The position numbers were made by a program, and so were the translations under genes. Below are positions 45,901 through 59,800 of a DNA stretch of 64,000 nt, piece by piece. The notes beneath the pieces were generated by a model. The model worked only from the letters and a program-made list of their open reading frames with translations, was not told the origin of the DNA and ran no database searches. Numbering within the stretch: position 1 is the stretch's first letter; each line of letters begins with the position of its first letter. This DNA is from Actinostola sp. cb2023 (lineage: Eukaryota > Cnidaria > Anthozoa > Actiniaria > Actinostolidae), in contig JAUJYZ010000090.1 of NCBI GenBank assembly GCA_033675265.1, forward strand, positions 62,001 through 126,000, read 5' to 3'.

Positions 45901-48900
45901 AAGCGTTTGAAAGGTGCAAAATACATGGAAACGAGGCATTTAGGGCCAAAGTCCGGCTTCTGGCACAAATCTTTGTAATTTCAAGTCACTATATCTTTTC
46001 AAGATTTCGTAGTACAGCCCTAAAATTTGGTGTGTTCATTTTTGATAACACTCTCTTCAAAGAGATTGTCAGATATTGCTGTAACATATTCCCAATAACA
46101 AAGTGAATGAGATTTTACGATTCTACCAGTTATTCATAGGGTGTACACCTATTCCAATAATCGTTGTCCCTGCCGAAAGCAACAAGCAAGAAGCTGACAA
46201 CCGCAAAGGGCATTGGGACTTTCTCCTTTTTCATTTATTCATCCGTAGACATTTCGACAACATGCATTTTCAAATGGCCAAATTGTTCCAAATGATTGCT
46301 ATTCAACGCTCGTAGGGATAACTTCTCAAGTACCACGGATAAATTAATTAATTAGGAGATTCCCAAAGTCCTTTGTGGTCGTCAGCTTCTTGCTTGTTGC
46401 TTTCGGCCCAGACAACGATATTTGGAATAGGTGTATATGAACTCAACTTGAGGGGCACATGCATGTAGTTATTATTTAATATTTATTTAACAACAAACTA
46501 AGAATCAATGATCAAAACTGGTTCAAAACCATATACATGTACAGCGAATTCATGACATATTACAGTCGAACCTCTCCACAACGGCCAGCTCGGGATGAAC
46601 TTTTGTGGTCGTTGTGTAGAGGTGGCCGTTAGTAGAGGTCCAACTAGTTACCTGCATGTTTAAAACGGCTGTAAAATAATCGAAGAGCTTGCTGGCAAAA
46701 GTGCTTATAAATGACAAATTGCTGAAACTAAATATCTCCATGTTTCACATGCCTTTTTTCACTGGATTGGTTGTCACTCAAATATTTCATTTTTCATGTA
46801 AATCGTGCTGTTTTCTTCTAATACAGCTGTAAATCAGTTTTATGCAATTTTGGCAAGGTCTTCGTGTAGCTGCACAAATTGTCCTGATCCTGGCTATTTT
46901 TTATTTATATATAAAAACAATAGAACGACAGCCAGGATTTTTGTACAGCTACATTGTACACGAAGACCTGACCTATTTTTTTGCTTTCAAATATTTCTCA
47001 CATGATTTCATTGTCTTACAACACTGGTGCACAATGGTGCTTGCTTTGCAGCTTTCACTGGAACAGTTTCAGAAGTCTTTGATGTGCTCTGTGAATGGGG
47101 AAACCTGTACATTGTAACTACAGACCACAGGGTAAGTCAGTCTTGTTGGTTTGAAGTCCAAACTTTTAAAAGAAAAGTTGCTCAGAACTACATGTAGCCA
47201 AAATGTGCGGTGTCTAGATCAAGCAGTGAGTAACTTGTTAGTGCTACTAACAATCCCTGCTCATGATCACATACTACATGCATGCACAATAGTATGTACA
47301 GTTGTACATGTGCAATAATAGTATATTACAGTATTTCCACACACCTGTGTTGTATGCCAATTGTGCCTGGTTTTACATGTAATGTATGTTCTTGACCATG
47401 TAATCTTATCTTGAATCATTGCAATACTACAATAATAGCCACTTTAGAAACGAGTGGTGGACTGGGAACGAGTTTTAAGAATTAATCTAATTAAAAAATG
47501 AATACCATCACAAGAAAGAGCATATCAGAATTAGTAAGTTTTAGGAGTTTGATAGGGTTTGGAGAAGCAGCAACTGAACTGCAGACATTTATAAACTGCA
47601 AAAAAAATTACAAAGAAATGTACGGTTACTCGGGACAAGCGTCCCTACTAAACATACATTTCTTTGTAAATTTTTGCCCTGGTTTTTGGAAAGCTGTTAC
47701 TCGTTCAATATCAAACAAAACCTTTTGAAACTTTGTAATAATGCTAATTGTGATATGCTCTTTCTTGCGATGGGGTTCATTTTTTAATTAGATTAATTCT
47801 AAAAACTCGTTCCCAGTCCTTTACTCGTTTCTAAAGTGGCTAATTATTGTTATCACCACAAGCATCACCAATATTACCAGTGAAGCAAGGACTGCATGTG
47901 ATACAAACAATGCAAGTAACGAGGAATACCATCCCTACAAGCACTACAAGCAAAAAAGGACTACTGAACAAGCAAATTTACTTGTGTCTTTTATTAAACA
48001 GATCATTCAGCTTCAGGAAAAAGATACCCAAACCAAGCTAGAGATTTTGTTTAAAAAGAATCTTTACGGCATGGCCATAAGGTTGGTAGCTTGAATTGAT
48101 TGAAACTGTTAAAATTGAATTAGTTAGTGGAAAGATGTTTTTACAACCATAATTGGTTGTACATTGTATGTTGTACATGTAGGTATTGTAAGTATTGTAA
48201 GTTCCAGGGGGGCACTCCGGGGGGAGTCTCCCATGTGAAAGGGGCGGGATGATCGCCACCTCTTTTAAGGGCCGGTGTAAATTACGGTTTTTGGTATCAC
48301 TTAGGGTGTTCACGACGGAACGCCAATATTTTTAGCCATCAAGGTATCATGTAGGGTTGCTCATGAAGAAATAATACTGCCATACTGTGTTCACTTGGTG
48401 GTGTCATGGTGTCATTAAAGTGATTACAGCTCTTATTCTGTCTGTTTTACTGAGAATGGTACATTCATTCTGAAGTATTGATTCATCAACCCCAACATGA
48501 ACTTGGTGTGTCAACTTGATGTCTTTCATTTGTGTTTTAGAACTTTGTAATTTTGTCTTGCAGCCTTGCTAAAAGCCAGCATTATTCTGATGGACTGATA
48601 GACATATTTACTCAATATGGGGATCATTTATACAGGCAAGCTACCAAATGTTAATGAAATTATGTCATGCACATATTTGTATATCTGTCAAATGGATTGT
48701 GTTTGAAGGGAACCTCCAACCTACTGTTTGTATAGGAAATCTTATGGGTTTAATTTGAGTACAGTTCTGCGAGTCACATTCAGGAGTCCATGAGAGTATC
48801 TTATAATGGAGTCGTTTTTGTATGAGTGGGAAGTAGTTACCGTGCCATGTGGTAACAGTGCTGTGTCCAAGCATTGTGATTGGTTGAGCAATGATTCGTG

Positions 48901-51353
48901 CCGTGACTGTAACTCTGTGACGTAGGTTCCCACTCATACGAAAACGACTCTAACATAGCCTCTTCAGCAGGCATCTCTCTCGTTATCTCCTCTGCTCTGG
49001 GCTTCCTGTTGCAAGCTATGGAAGAGAGAGACTGAGGAGAGGTTGGGAGGTGAGGATAGAAAGGGAAGGAAGAAAGATCTCAGGACTCCTCAAAGTTTTG
49101 TAAAAACTAATTTTGCTGCCGTGTCCCGAAACCTGCTTTTCCCATGCTTTTTTTCTACATCTGCATTTTGACCCTGAACCACCACTTCTTTTTGGCTTTG
49201 CGTATCATGAAAAACAGGCTACATTATTGTTGCTGTTAATATGTCATTGAATAGACTGTGTCATAATGTATCTCTACAGTAAAGGTGATCATGATGGATC
49301 AATTCAACAGTATATCAAGACCATTGGCCACCTTGAACCTTCATATGTCATAAGAAAGGTAAGGGGGTGTTTGTAATGTACTGTGGACATTAGAGTCGTT
49401 TTCACATGATTAGGAAGTAGTTACGGTACGGTTCGTGCAGTGCGGTGACCGTGCCATGTCCAAGCATTCTGATTGGTTGATCAATGATTTTGCGCGCTGT
49501 GATTGGTTGAATAGAATGTCTTCGATTCCGTACCGTGACCGTAACTCCGTGCCGTAGGTTTCCCACTCATACGAAAACGACTCTAATAATATTGTCCATA
49601 CCTTAGTATAGATTGAGAGTGTTTATCTTATTGTTTTAATTAACATTATTCCCGTTGCAGTTTCTCGATGCACAAAGAATCCACAATCTGACAGCTTATT
49701 TACAGGTTAAGAATGGCACAATTTGTATTGAATGTAAATTTAAAATGCTATTGATTGAGACAAGACGCTTTATAAGCGTACACTCGGCAGGCTTCAGCAA
49801 TGAGCCTTCGGTTTCCTCAGTGGCACAGAGCGCATGCGCCGTGGTACCCAGTTAGCAATTTGTGGCCATAAGAAGTAGGCAGCCTATTCTTGGCTTTCAC
49901 CTACGTCATCGAAAATTTTCCCAGGACTTATATAGAACAAAACCTTCATAGGCCGAAAGAGCAGCCAAAACCATATATCTCAGCCGAAGTTTTAGTTAAA
50001 AGAAGTTTTAGATACGAAGATATGAGCGATCGCTTATGCTCATAATTTAGTTAAAATGTAATGGTCCGCCATGTTGGTGGCCAAATCACGAAGACTGAAA
50101 ATCATGTTTAATTGCAAATACTTCAAGTTTTCAATAGCTATATTCATCAAAATAAAGTTACCCATCATCTACTAAGTTAAAATCGTATTATTTCAAACGA
50201 ATTTTCCTATTTCTATGGCTTTTGAAAATGCGTGACTGTATTGCGTGACAGAATTTGACTCGCAATAAAACGAAAACCAAACATCTAAATTACAATATTA
50301 TTTTGGTAAGAATTTTCTTATAACGATATAATCAACATATCCAACAAACAGTTTTGTGAGGTGAATAGTATGGATTTTAGCTTTTTGATGACGTCATGTG
50401 AAAACCAGGAATACAGTACGTGCATTGACTGATCAATGGTGCACTGCACACCGTATGTTCCTTATTGCTGGGTTGCAATCAATCCCTTGAGATTTAATGT
50501 GCAAAGGCACAGTTGGTGGTACAAACAAGAGCAGCCAATGAAGAATGCTTTGTTATCGAAAACCAACATGGCCGCCATGACGTAATTCACATGCAATTCA
50601 GCAATCCAGCCAAGTGCATATACAGTCATTCTCAAAAAGGTTGTCCAGATGAAAAGACTACTACAATGTATACTACAATAAAGTCACGTGATTCATTATG
50701 TTTTCAATTTCTGCACGCGGAACTGCAAGTTGATACCAGCGGCATTACATTCAGACCAGTTCTTACAATGCCGTGTACTTTTGCATCTCAAATTGAAATT
50801 CCACGCGAAGAAATTGAAAACATAATGAATCACGTGACTTTATTGTAGTATTGTAGTCTTTTTATCTGGACAACCTCTTTGAGAATGACTACATAGTACG
50901 TAATATACAGTATGTGCATAAATGGTGCGCTGTATGTCCCGGATGCTTATGCTTGTGCTTAGTATAAACCAGGCTTGCATGCCTGTTCAAACAGCTGGCC
51001 GTTTTAAAATCCAGAGAATCCTGATATTGTAACTTCTTCACTTACATTTTTGCTTACAATTGTTTTCAGGCGTTGCACGAACAAGGACTGGCTAATGCTG
51101 ACCACACCACGTTACTCTTAAATTGTTACACCAAACTAAAAGATGTGTCAAAGTTGGATGAGTTTTTCATGGTAAACAATTAGATGATAACTTTTGCTCT
51201 GTGGGGAGCTGGTGGTACATTTTACCTTATTGGAAGTTTTTGGTTTGGCTGTCAACTTTTTGACGCGCGAAGCAGCGGGGAAACAAGAGTGACTCGGGTC
51301 ACAGATGCTAGGAACATCATTTTCATGGAGACATCTAATTAGTTGTCAAACAT

Positions 51354-51384
<31 letters not shown>

Positions 51385-53654
51385 TGTGAAGTAGATTGTA
51401 AGGTTTCGTCTAGCGTAAAAAGACTCGGAAAAATAATTTTTTTTTTTTTACGCTTGACGATACCTTATAGCTAATTCACGAACTACTACCAAGCGACCAA
51501 TTACTCTATAACTTGAATAATAATAATAATAATTTCATTTATATAGCGCACAAATACCAAAGTTCTACGGCTCTTTACAAAATTGACAAAACAAGATAAC
51601 GATCAAGAGAAAAAGAAACTTATAGTCTACGCGAATAGACAATCCTTTAGTAAAGCGCACCGACACTGTTGTATGATAAAAGAACGAGCTCTATTATTAT
51701 AAAACTCTATATGAAAAATATATATGAAAAGGAAACTATTTTTACGTTCGAGGTAATTAATATTCACCATGCATGAGTTTATGTAAATTAGATAATGACA
51801 TTCCAGCGTGCAGCGCGCGCACTTTTTTTAAAATTTTAATCAAAAACAGAATCCTCAACTTTCTTGCTATTTTGTTCACCGTTCTTGTTCTTTTTTTATC
51901 ACAAATCCATTGTTTCGGTGTATCGCAATTTTTTTGAACACCAAAGTCGAGGAAGCGTTTGATTTTAAGATTGTTCAAGCTATTCAGTTTGAACCTAAGC
52001 TCACGGCCGTGCACCATAAAAGTTTGCAATTTGAATGGTAGCTAGGCGTACACCATACAAAGCATCCAATGAAATCGCGCGATCTTAGGATGTTAACAAT
52101 GTTTGTATTATAGCTTGGAATGGATTAAATGTATAATCATGGTGGAATCTAATTAATGTTCATTTGTATCTGTAGGCAGAGAAAGAGCTTAACTTTGACA
52201 TAGAGACTGCAATTAAGGTGAGATATATTGATGGTTGGGTTGACAGGCCTGGGTTTGATCCCTGACCCAGACGATTGCATCATCTCCTTTGGCAAGACAC
52301 ATGGACCTTTGCGTAGTTTCCCAGAATGCTTCAGGATTCTGCGCGCGCAAGCGAGGTCAGGGTACAAAATTATTATTATTATTATTATTAATAAAAATAT
52401 TAAGAGAGAATGAAGAAATTCAGCAGAAAACTTGGACTTTTAAATTAAAAGTGCATAAGAAGAATTACAAAGATAGATGCAAATTTTCAAGCAAAGAAAA
52501 CAGGTTTTTTTCTTCTGTTCTTGATTAGTTACAGTAGTCATATTTTCCTCAATACACGATCAATTCTAAATATTCTTATACCCTGACCTCGCTTGCGCGC
52601 TCAGAATCATGCTAAGCATTCTGGGAAACAAGGTGCATTACCTCACTTCACCAATATGTTCGTTGTTTCAGGTCTGTCGTCAAGCTGGTTACTTCAAGCA
52701 TGCAGTGTACTTGGCCAATAAGTTTGACCAACATGACTGGTTAGTATAGGTAATAGGACTACATGCCTGTCCAATTTGGAAATAATTGGATGAAAAAAAT
52801 TCCGAGGACTGCCAAAATTGGACGAGGCCGTAGGCCAAGTCCAATTTGGCAGTCAGAGGATTTTTTTGAATTCAATTCTTTCCAAATTGGACAGGCATGT
52901 AGTCCTGTTACTTGTTAATTATATCATATGTATTTTCTTAAGAAAAGTCCATACGAAAGCTATGTTCTTAAGAAACGTCCATACGAAAACTATCCAATTA
53001 ATAATTGGACAGTTTGAAAAATATGAAAATAATACCATAGGTGCTTGTATGGGATTATAGATAGATGATACAATTAGTCTGTGTTATTGTACTGTCATGT
53101 AATGACAGTAGTTTAATCCATTTTGATGTTTAATCATATTTTTCTTCTTGTGTAGGTACCTCAAGATTCAGCTAGAAGATCTAAAGGACTACCACAAAGC
53201 CTTGGAATACATAGCAACACTAGACTTTGTCGAGGTATCAATAATACGCCAAATTGAAGAATCGTTCTCGGGTTCAAAATCATAGAACATTGAAGCTGAG
53301 ACCGCTAGGGATACCTGGGAAGCGGTAAATGAGTCAAATAACGTCGCTTATCATTCGAATCATTTCTATCTGCAGTTTTGATTGGCTGAAAGACCTGCAA
53401 ATAACTGCTTACAAATAACGGTGTGAGCATGCGCAGTGAAGATTAAGCAATGTTCGCTGCAAATAACGGTCTGTGAAGAGAAATTGCCGCCACTGATTCT
53501 ACTTTATTCTTGATTAATTTAGTACAGCATGCGCACTATTGATCATTCACAGTGTAAACATGGCAGCTCGTTTTCCCGAGCTGTCAGAAGAAGAGATTGA
53601 CAATATTTTAGCTCTAAAAACAAGCATAAAAATAAAAATAATGAGTCGAATGAT

Positions 53655-53688
<34 letters not shown>

Positions 53689-56600
53689 CGTGATTTAACG
53701 ATATTTTGCTCAACTTCGTCCAACGTAATTTATTTCCCGAATATGTGTATAATTTTTCTTTCGATAAACACCAACATTTTCCTCTGACTACATAAAACGT
53801 AGCTGCTTTACCGCTTACCCATACATCCTAGCGGTCTCAGCTTCAATGTGATTGATTGTGTTTTTGGAAAAGTATATATGGCTTTAGCTGTTCCCCATTT
53901 TTATCTAGGCTGAGAGTAACATGAAGAACTATGGCAAAATCTTGGTTAATAATGTTCCTGACGAGGCCACAATGTTGCTGAAAAGACTTTGTACTGGTAA
54001 CACACTAATACAATAGCAATCGTTATCTAGTGATAGCCAGCTGTTTCTAGAAACGTTGTCAGTAAAAGCGCTCAAACCTAGGTGATGAGACCGAAATGGA
54101 TCATGGGTAATATTGATTATTTGTTTGTTTTCTACACAAACAGGTGTGTTTATGCTAACTTCATTGCAAACACAACAGCCTACTTCAAATTGGAGGCATA
54201 ACATTTTAACGTACTATAACCCATCATGATTGTAAGCTGCTCGGCTGACGTAGGCGCCTTTATATGAAGCCCGAAAAAGTCCTCTATCACCATAAAATGT
54301 TAGAACTACGTAACCATTTTCATTAAAAAAAACCATAATTCCTTTCAGTCGTTCGCGTCGGTTGAGTGGTTTTCAGCGACAACGTTATGAAAACAGCTGT
54401 CATTCATCAGATTCCTACAACGCATGATTTTTAACAGTTTTGAAATGATTTCTGTCTTTAGGCACCAGTAAGGCAAACAAAGCAAGATCAGAAGAATTTA
54501 TACACATTTTCGTCCATCAGAAAGCAAAGCTTATTGAGTTCTTGGAACACATGATCCAAGTGAGTTTGGACTGACATTGTATTTACATAATTACATGTAC
54601 ATTATATCAATATTCTAAATCCTGCTTGCGAAGCCTGTGGACATGATATACTGTTACTTTCAAAGGACTGGGTGATTGAAATTATGCCATTGACAATATC
54701 AGTTTGCCATTTATACTCCAGTTTCGAGTTGTTTAGACACCGCTGTACTCCTTGATAAAAGGTGCATTTGCTCAGGCTTAGCCTCAATTCATTGTACACG
54801 ATGCACAAATACCGACGCGAACGCGAAAAAATTATTGACATTGGATAATGGAAACGTTTTTTTAATTCCATGTGTTAGCCTGATTCATCAATCCAGTGAA
54901 TATAGCATAAAGGTCTGAGCACAAACATGATTGTATTTCAATACACATGTCACCCTCTATTCATTTATCATTAGTAATGAACCAAATGTCCTTTTGTTTT
55001 CACACCTGCCTCCAGGCGACTATATAAATCAATAAATTATTATAATTCCTAATGGCCCCTTATCAATGTCTCAGTTGACATTCCTTCTATTGTCATTTGA
55101 AGGTTGAGCGCAAATCGTCCAGCTTGTTGTATAACACTTTGCTGGAGTTATATCTCAACAATGCAGCACACGAGACTGATATACAGGTATCTTGTATTGT
55201 TCTGATTTAAAATTACTGTTTTTTTTTGTCCCTTCAATTTTGGACCCATAATTTAAAACTAATAAATAAATGCAGCTATCAACAACTTGTTTTTCATTGA
55301 AGTTAATTTTGCTTCCCAGGCGCAGGTTGCACATGAACGTAAAGCATTAGATCTACTGATGAATACTGAGGTAAATAAGGCTGGGGTGGGTGGGGCCTGA
55401 GGTAAATAAGGCTGGGGTGGGAGGACATTTCATGAATACTGAGGTAATCAGTTAAGGGTTAGGTGGGTGGGTGGGAGGGTGGAGATGTACTGATGATGCA
55501 GGTGTAATATTATAATATTATAGTTTAAGGTGCATGACTTTTATAATGAGATTGATTTTTTCTTACGTAAACTTGCATACTGATTCCAAATATGTAAAGA
55601 AAAAATGGTGTCCCGGGCTAGTCTTCGAGATATTGTGCGCGTGCGCAATGCACTAGTCGGTCACGTAATGTGATATAATACTATATGGTTTGTTGACAAG
55701 TGATTGATATTTTACAGGCTGGATATGACTTGTATCATGCAATGGTTCTCGCTCAAATGCATCACTTTAAAGCTGGGATTCTTTATCTTTACGAGAAGGC
55801 AAAACTGTATGTAGACAGACACCTCATTTTTACGACCAACATTATGTTTAAATTAATCCGTTTAATACGGACACCCCCGGTAATACGGGCTCGTGCTTTG
55901 GTCCCTCGTTCACTTTTCATGTGTCAATAGATACCAACAGATTCTACACTATCATATGGAACAGAACGACTATGTCAATGTTATCGATACTTGCAAGAAG
56001 CATGGGTATGTATGCATACAGGCCAGCAAAAGTTACGGCCTTGACACAAACTATTCATTATTTCTGCCAGTTCACTGGGAAAACACGCACTGACTCTTCA
56101 AACCCTGGAAATTCCTTGGAAATTTTTAATTTTCCAGGTTTTTTGGACATTTCCAAGAAATTCCGAGGTTTTGGACATTTCCAAGGTTTTGGACATTTCC
56201 AAAGAATTTCCAAGCAAGGCTTTGGACATTTCCAAAGAATTTCCAAGGTTTTGGACATTTCCAAGAATTTCCAGAGTTTTGGACATTTCCAAGAATTTCC
56301 AAGATTTTGGACATTTCCAAGAATTTCCAAGATTTTGGACATTTCCAAGAATTTCCAAAGTTTTGGACATTTCCAAAGAATTTCCAAGGTTTTCGACATT
56401 TCCAAGAATTTCCAAGGTTTTCGACATTTTCAAAGAATTTTTCACACGTTTGCCCTCGATGAAAGACTAGTGGAAATATCACTTGAATGGATTCAACGTT
56501 CTTTCTCCAGCACATTGGATAGGCTATGCAGTTATTAAATTTGAGATAATGTTGTCAACATTCTGCATGGTTATTGCAATGCAATTGTCACAGACCGGTT

Positions 56601-56858
56601 CTATTAACTATTGAATGTTTTATTCGTTTCTATTAAACGTTTGGTTAAATTGATGTTTGCTGTCTTGCTTTAGGAACCAGGACTCTGGACTATGGGTTCA
56701 AGCTCTCTCTTATTTCGCTCGAAAGGAGACCAACTGCAAAGTACAGATAATGGAAGTTCTGTCTTGTATCTTTATTAAATGTTTTAAGCTTATCAAAGGT
56801 CATTGCACGTCATTTTATTCAGATGTGTGTGTCCTGTTTAAATATGTCGACAGTTGTT

Positions 56859-56897
<39 letters not shown>

Positions 56898-59800
56898 GAT
56901 AGTGTTGCAAGGGTGCTTGCCATTTACCTAGAATAAACGGGAATTCCGGTTGAAAAGGTATGTGTCATTCCGATCGGAAAGTTACGGATAATTCTGTCTA
57001 ATGGTGCACGCGTCTACGGAAAACCCGAAAAGAGCGGGAAAAGTGGATTACTTCAATCGCTAGACCGAGTTTTCCGGAACTTTCCAATGGGAATGACACA
57101 TAGCATTTGTTTTTCCAACCGGGTTTTGCGTTTTTTTCGGGTAAATGGTAAGCACTCTTGTATTTTTAAAACTACAAGACAAACCGGTCTGTCCGGTAAA
57201 TGGAAAGCGCCATGTTGTCTTTCAAACGGCTTTTAAACGGCGCCCCACAAAAGTGTAGCAGAGGGCGTTAGTGTCACAATTTGATATGAAAATATTTTAC
57301 CAAAATGCTCGTTGGTTGACCTTGACTTTGATAAGATATTGACAGAGGCAACTTGATGTCGCCTTTGTTGGTTTTACAGACACTTGCTCATAACTCAACG
57401 GCCACTTTAGCTGTTATCAAGGTAAAGCACACGTATAGTGGAACCCCGGTAACACTACCACCCCGGTAACACGACCACTCCCTTAACACGACCACCCCGG
57501 TAACACGACCACCCCGGTAACACGACCACCCCGGTAACACGACCACTTCGGTAACACGACCACCCCGGTAACACGACCACCCTGGTAACACGATCACCCC
57601 GGTAACACGACCGCTCCCTTAACACGACCACCCCGGTAACACGACCACATTGTCAGCTTTGTGTAGAACGACAAATTGATGTTATCACATGGTATTTTCT
57701 GTAGGACTACATTCTACATCGTTTGCAGATGGAAGATGAATTGATTGCAAAGGTTAGTCGATGAATTGCCCAGCGTTTTGCTTTGGAAGTTATTACATAA
57801 CCTAAACGGTTAAATTTAAAATAAGAAAGGGTGGCCGAGCGGTGAGAGCACTCGCCTCGACGTTTTGGTGCCTGGTTCAATTCCCGAATCGGGCGTTTAA
57901 CGTGAGTGAGGTCGTTCTTTCCCTTTCTTCGAGAGTTCTTCTCCGGTTACTCGGATTCTCCTCCCTCAGTAAAAACGTACAAGTGAGTGTTGGGTGTATA
58001 GAGTGTAGTTAGCAATATTACCGTTACTGCTAGAACACTTGACACGTTAAACACATATTAAAATTTGTTTTAATTTTTAAATGTTTTAACTATATCATAG
58101 GACGAACGATTGGTTCGGCAGTATAGTGAAGAAACTGTAAAAATGAGGACACAAATTCAAGAACTTAAAAAGAGGTAAAACCAATCGATAATAATTAATT
58201 AATTTACCCAAATCCATTATTAGAGTCGTTTTCGTATGAGTGGGAAGTAGTTACGGTGCGGTTCGTGTGCAAGCATTCTGATTGGTTGAGCAGTGATGCG
58301 CACTATGATTGGTTGAATAGAATGTCTTCGATTCGGTACCGTAACCGTAACTCCGTGCCGTAGGTTTCCCACTCATACGAAAACGACTGTAATAATTATC
58401 GATATTTTTCTTGGCAGTGCGCAGGTTTTCCAAGGAGCTAAATGTAGCATGTGCTCAAGACCGCTAGATCTGCCCGCCGTTCACTTCCTTTGCCTGCATT
58501 CCTTCCATCACTTGTGAGTACCGTAAAGCTTGAATATCAATGACGTCATTTCCGGTCTAGTGAGGAATTTCCATCGGCTGAATTGCACCTTTTGAATATA
58601 ATAGCCTCTGCTTGATAGCACATGGGACGGTTTCTAGCTGTTTGGATTATTAACTTTGGTAGTTCTTGTTCATACACCTGTTTGTTGCTATCAGGTAGAA
58701 TGCAAACACTAGAACCTTATGAAACAGTACTAACTAATTAGTACTAAATAGCACCAATGGAACAATAGAAAACAAAAGACATTGCACTATTTAGTGCTAA
58801 TTAAAGTTAGCACTGTTTCATGGTTTTAGTGTTTGCACTCTATCGATTGAGTTTTGTTAATATATTTACGATTGGTCCATAGATGTTTTGAAAGCTATGC
58901 AGATAATGAAAATGAATGTCCCATCTGTGCTCCAGAAAACAGGTCAGTGATATAGTCTAAGACTAGGCTACCTAACAGCAGTGAATGCTGACGGTGAATG
59001 CAATGTTAGTAGTTGTGGATAAGAGTTGGTGCCGGAGAGCTTAGAGTGATTCCAATAAACCTGGGCACTACTAATTAGCTGTCAGTGTAATAGATGCAAA
59101 GTAACAAAAGACAACAAAAGAGTGAGTGTCTAATAGTGTGTATTGGTGTAGTTAGTAATGCCCAGGTTTATTGGAAGTTATGAAATCAGTTTTGTTTTAT
59201 GTAAGTGACAAGTATGCAAATTATTAGGCGAGTCTACCTTTCTTTGTTTTGAATATATAGCTTATGAATAACTAATGTATTACTTATAATTGAGATTTCA
59301 ATGTGAATATTCACACTCAGTGAAACTGACACACGATAGCGTATGTAGGAGTTGGCGCGAAAAGCATTGTGGTTATTGAGAATTGCATGATGGTTATTGA
59401 GAATTGCATGATGGTTATTGAGAATTGCATGATGGTTATTGGAAACTGCATGCCGGGTAAAAATCGAGATTTTTTCTGCCTACGTGAATGAATTAGAATT
59501 GCTTCCTTGCTCGCTCGCTTCAGGCTCGCTCGCTGCGTCAGCAAAAACAAATCCCTACTGATAGATGGTTTGCACATGACGTCATCAAAAATCTAAAATA
59601 TTCATCCTACAAAACTGTTTGTTTGATATTTTGTAAAATGTGTAACTTTTTTGGCTTTTGATTTGAGAGTCAATTTCTGACACACAACACGTGTATACTA
59701 AAGCCAGAGAATTAGGGAAATTTGCTTCAAATGATACGTTTTTACTTCGTAAATAATATGTAAGTTTGATTTGATCAATATTTCTATTGCCCTATATCAC

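Noticed and set aside
50513..50848. 111-residue plus-strand frame in VPS11 intron 18
   Set aside because: It runs through a fold-back arm, has no splice sites in phase with VPS11 and no recognisable domain.
56058..56538. 99-205 residue frames on both strands
   Set aside because: Minisatellite translation in VPS11 intron 28.
57388..57597. 69-residue minus frame with Gly-Arg-Val-Thr repeats
   Set aside because: Antisense of the 17-base minisatellite in VPS11 intron 30.
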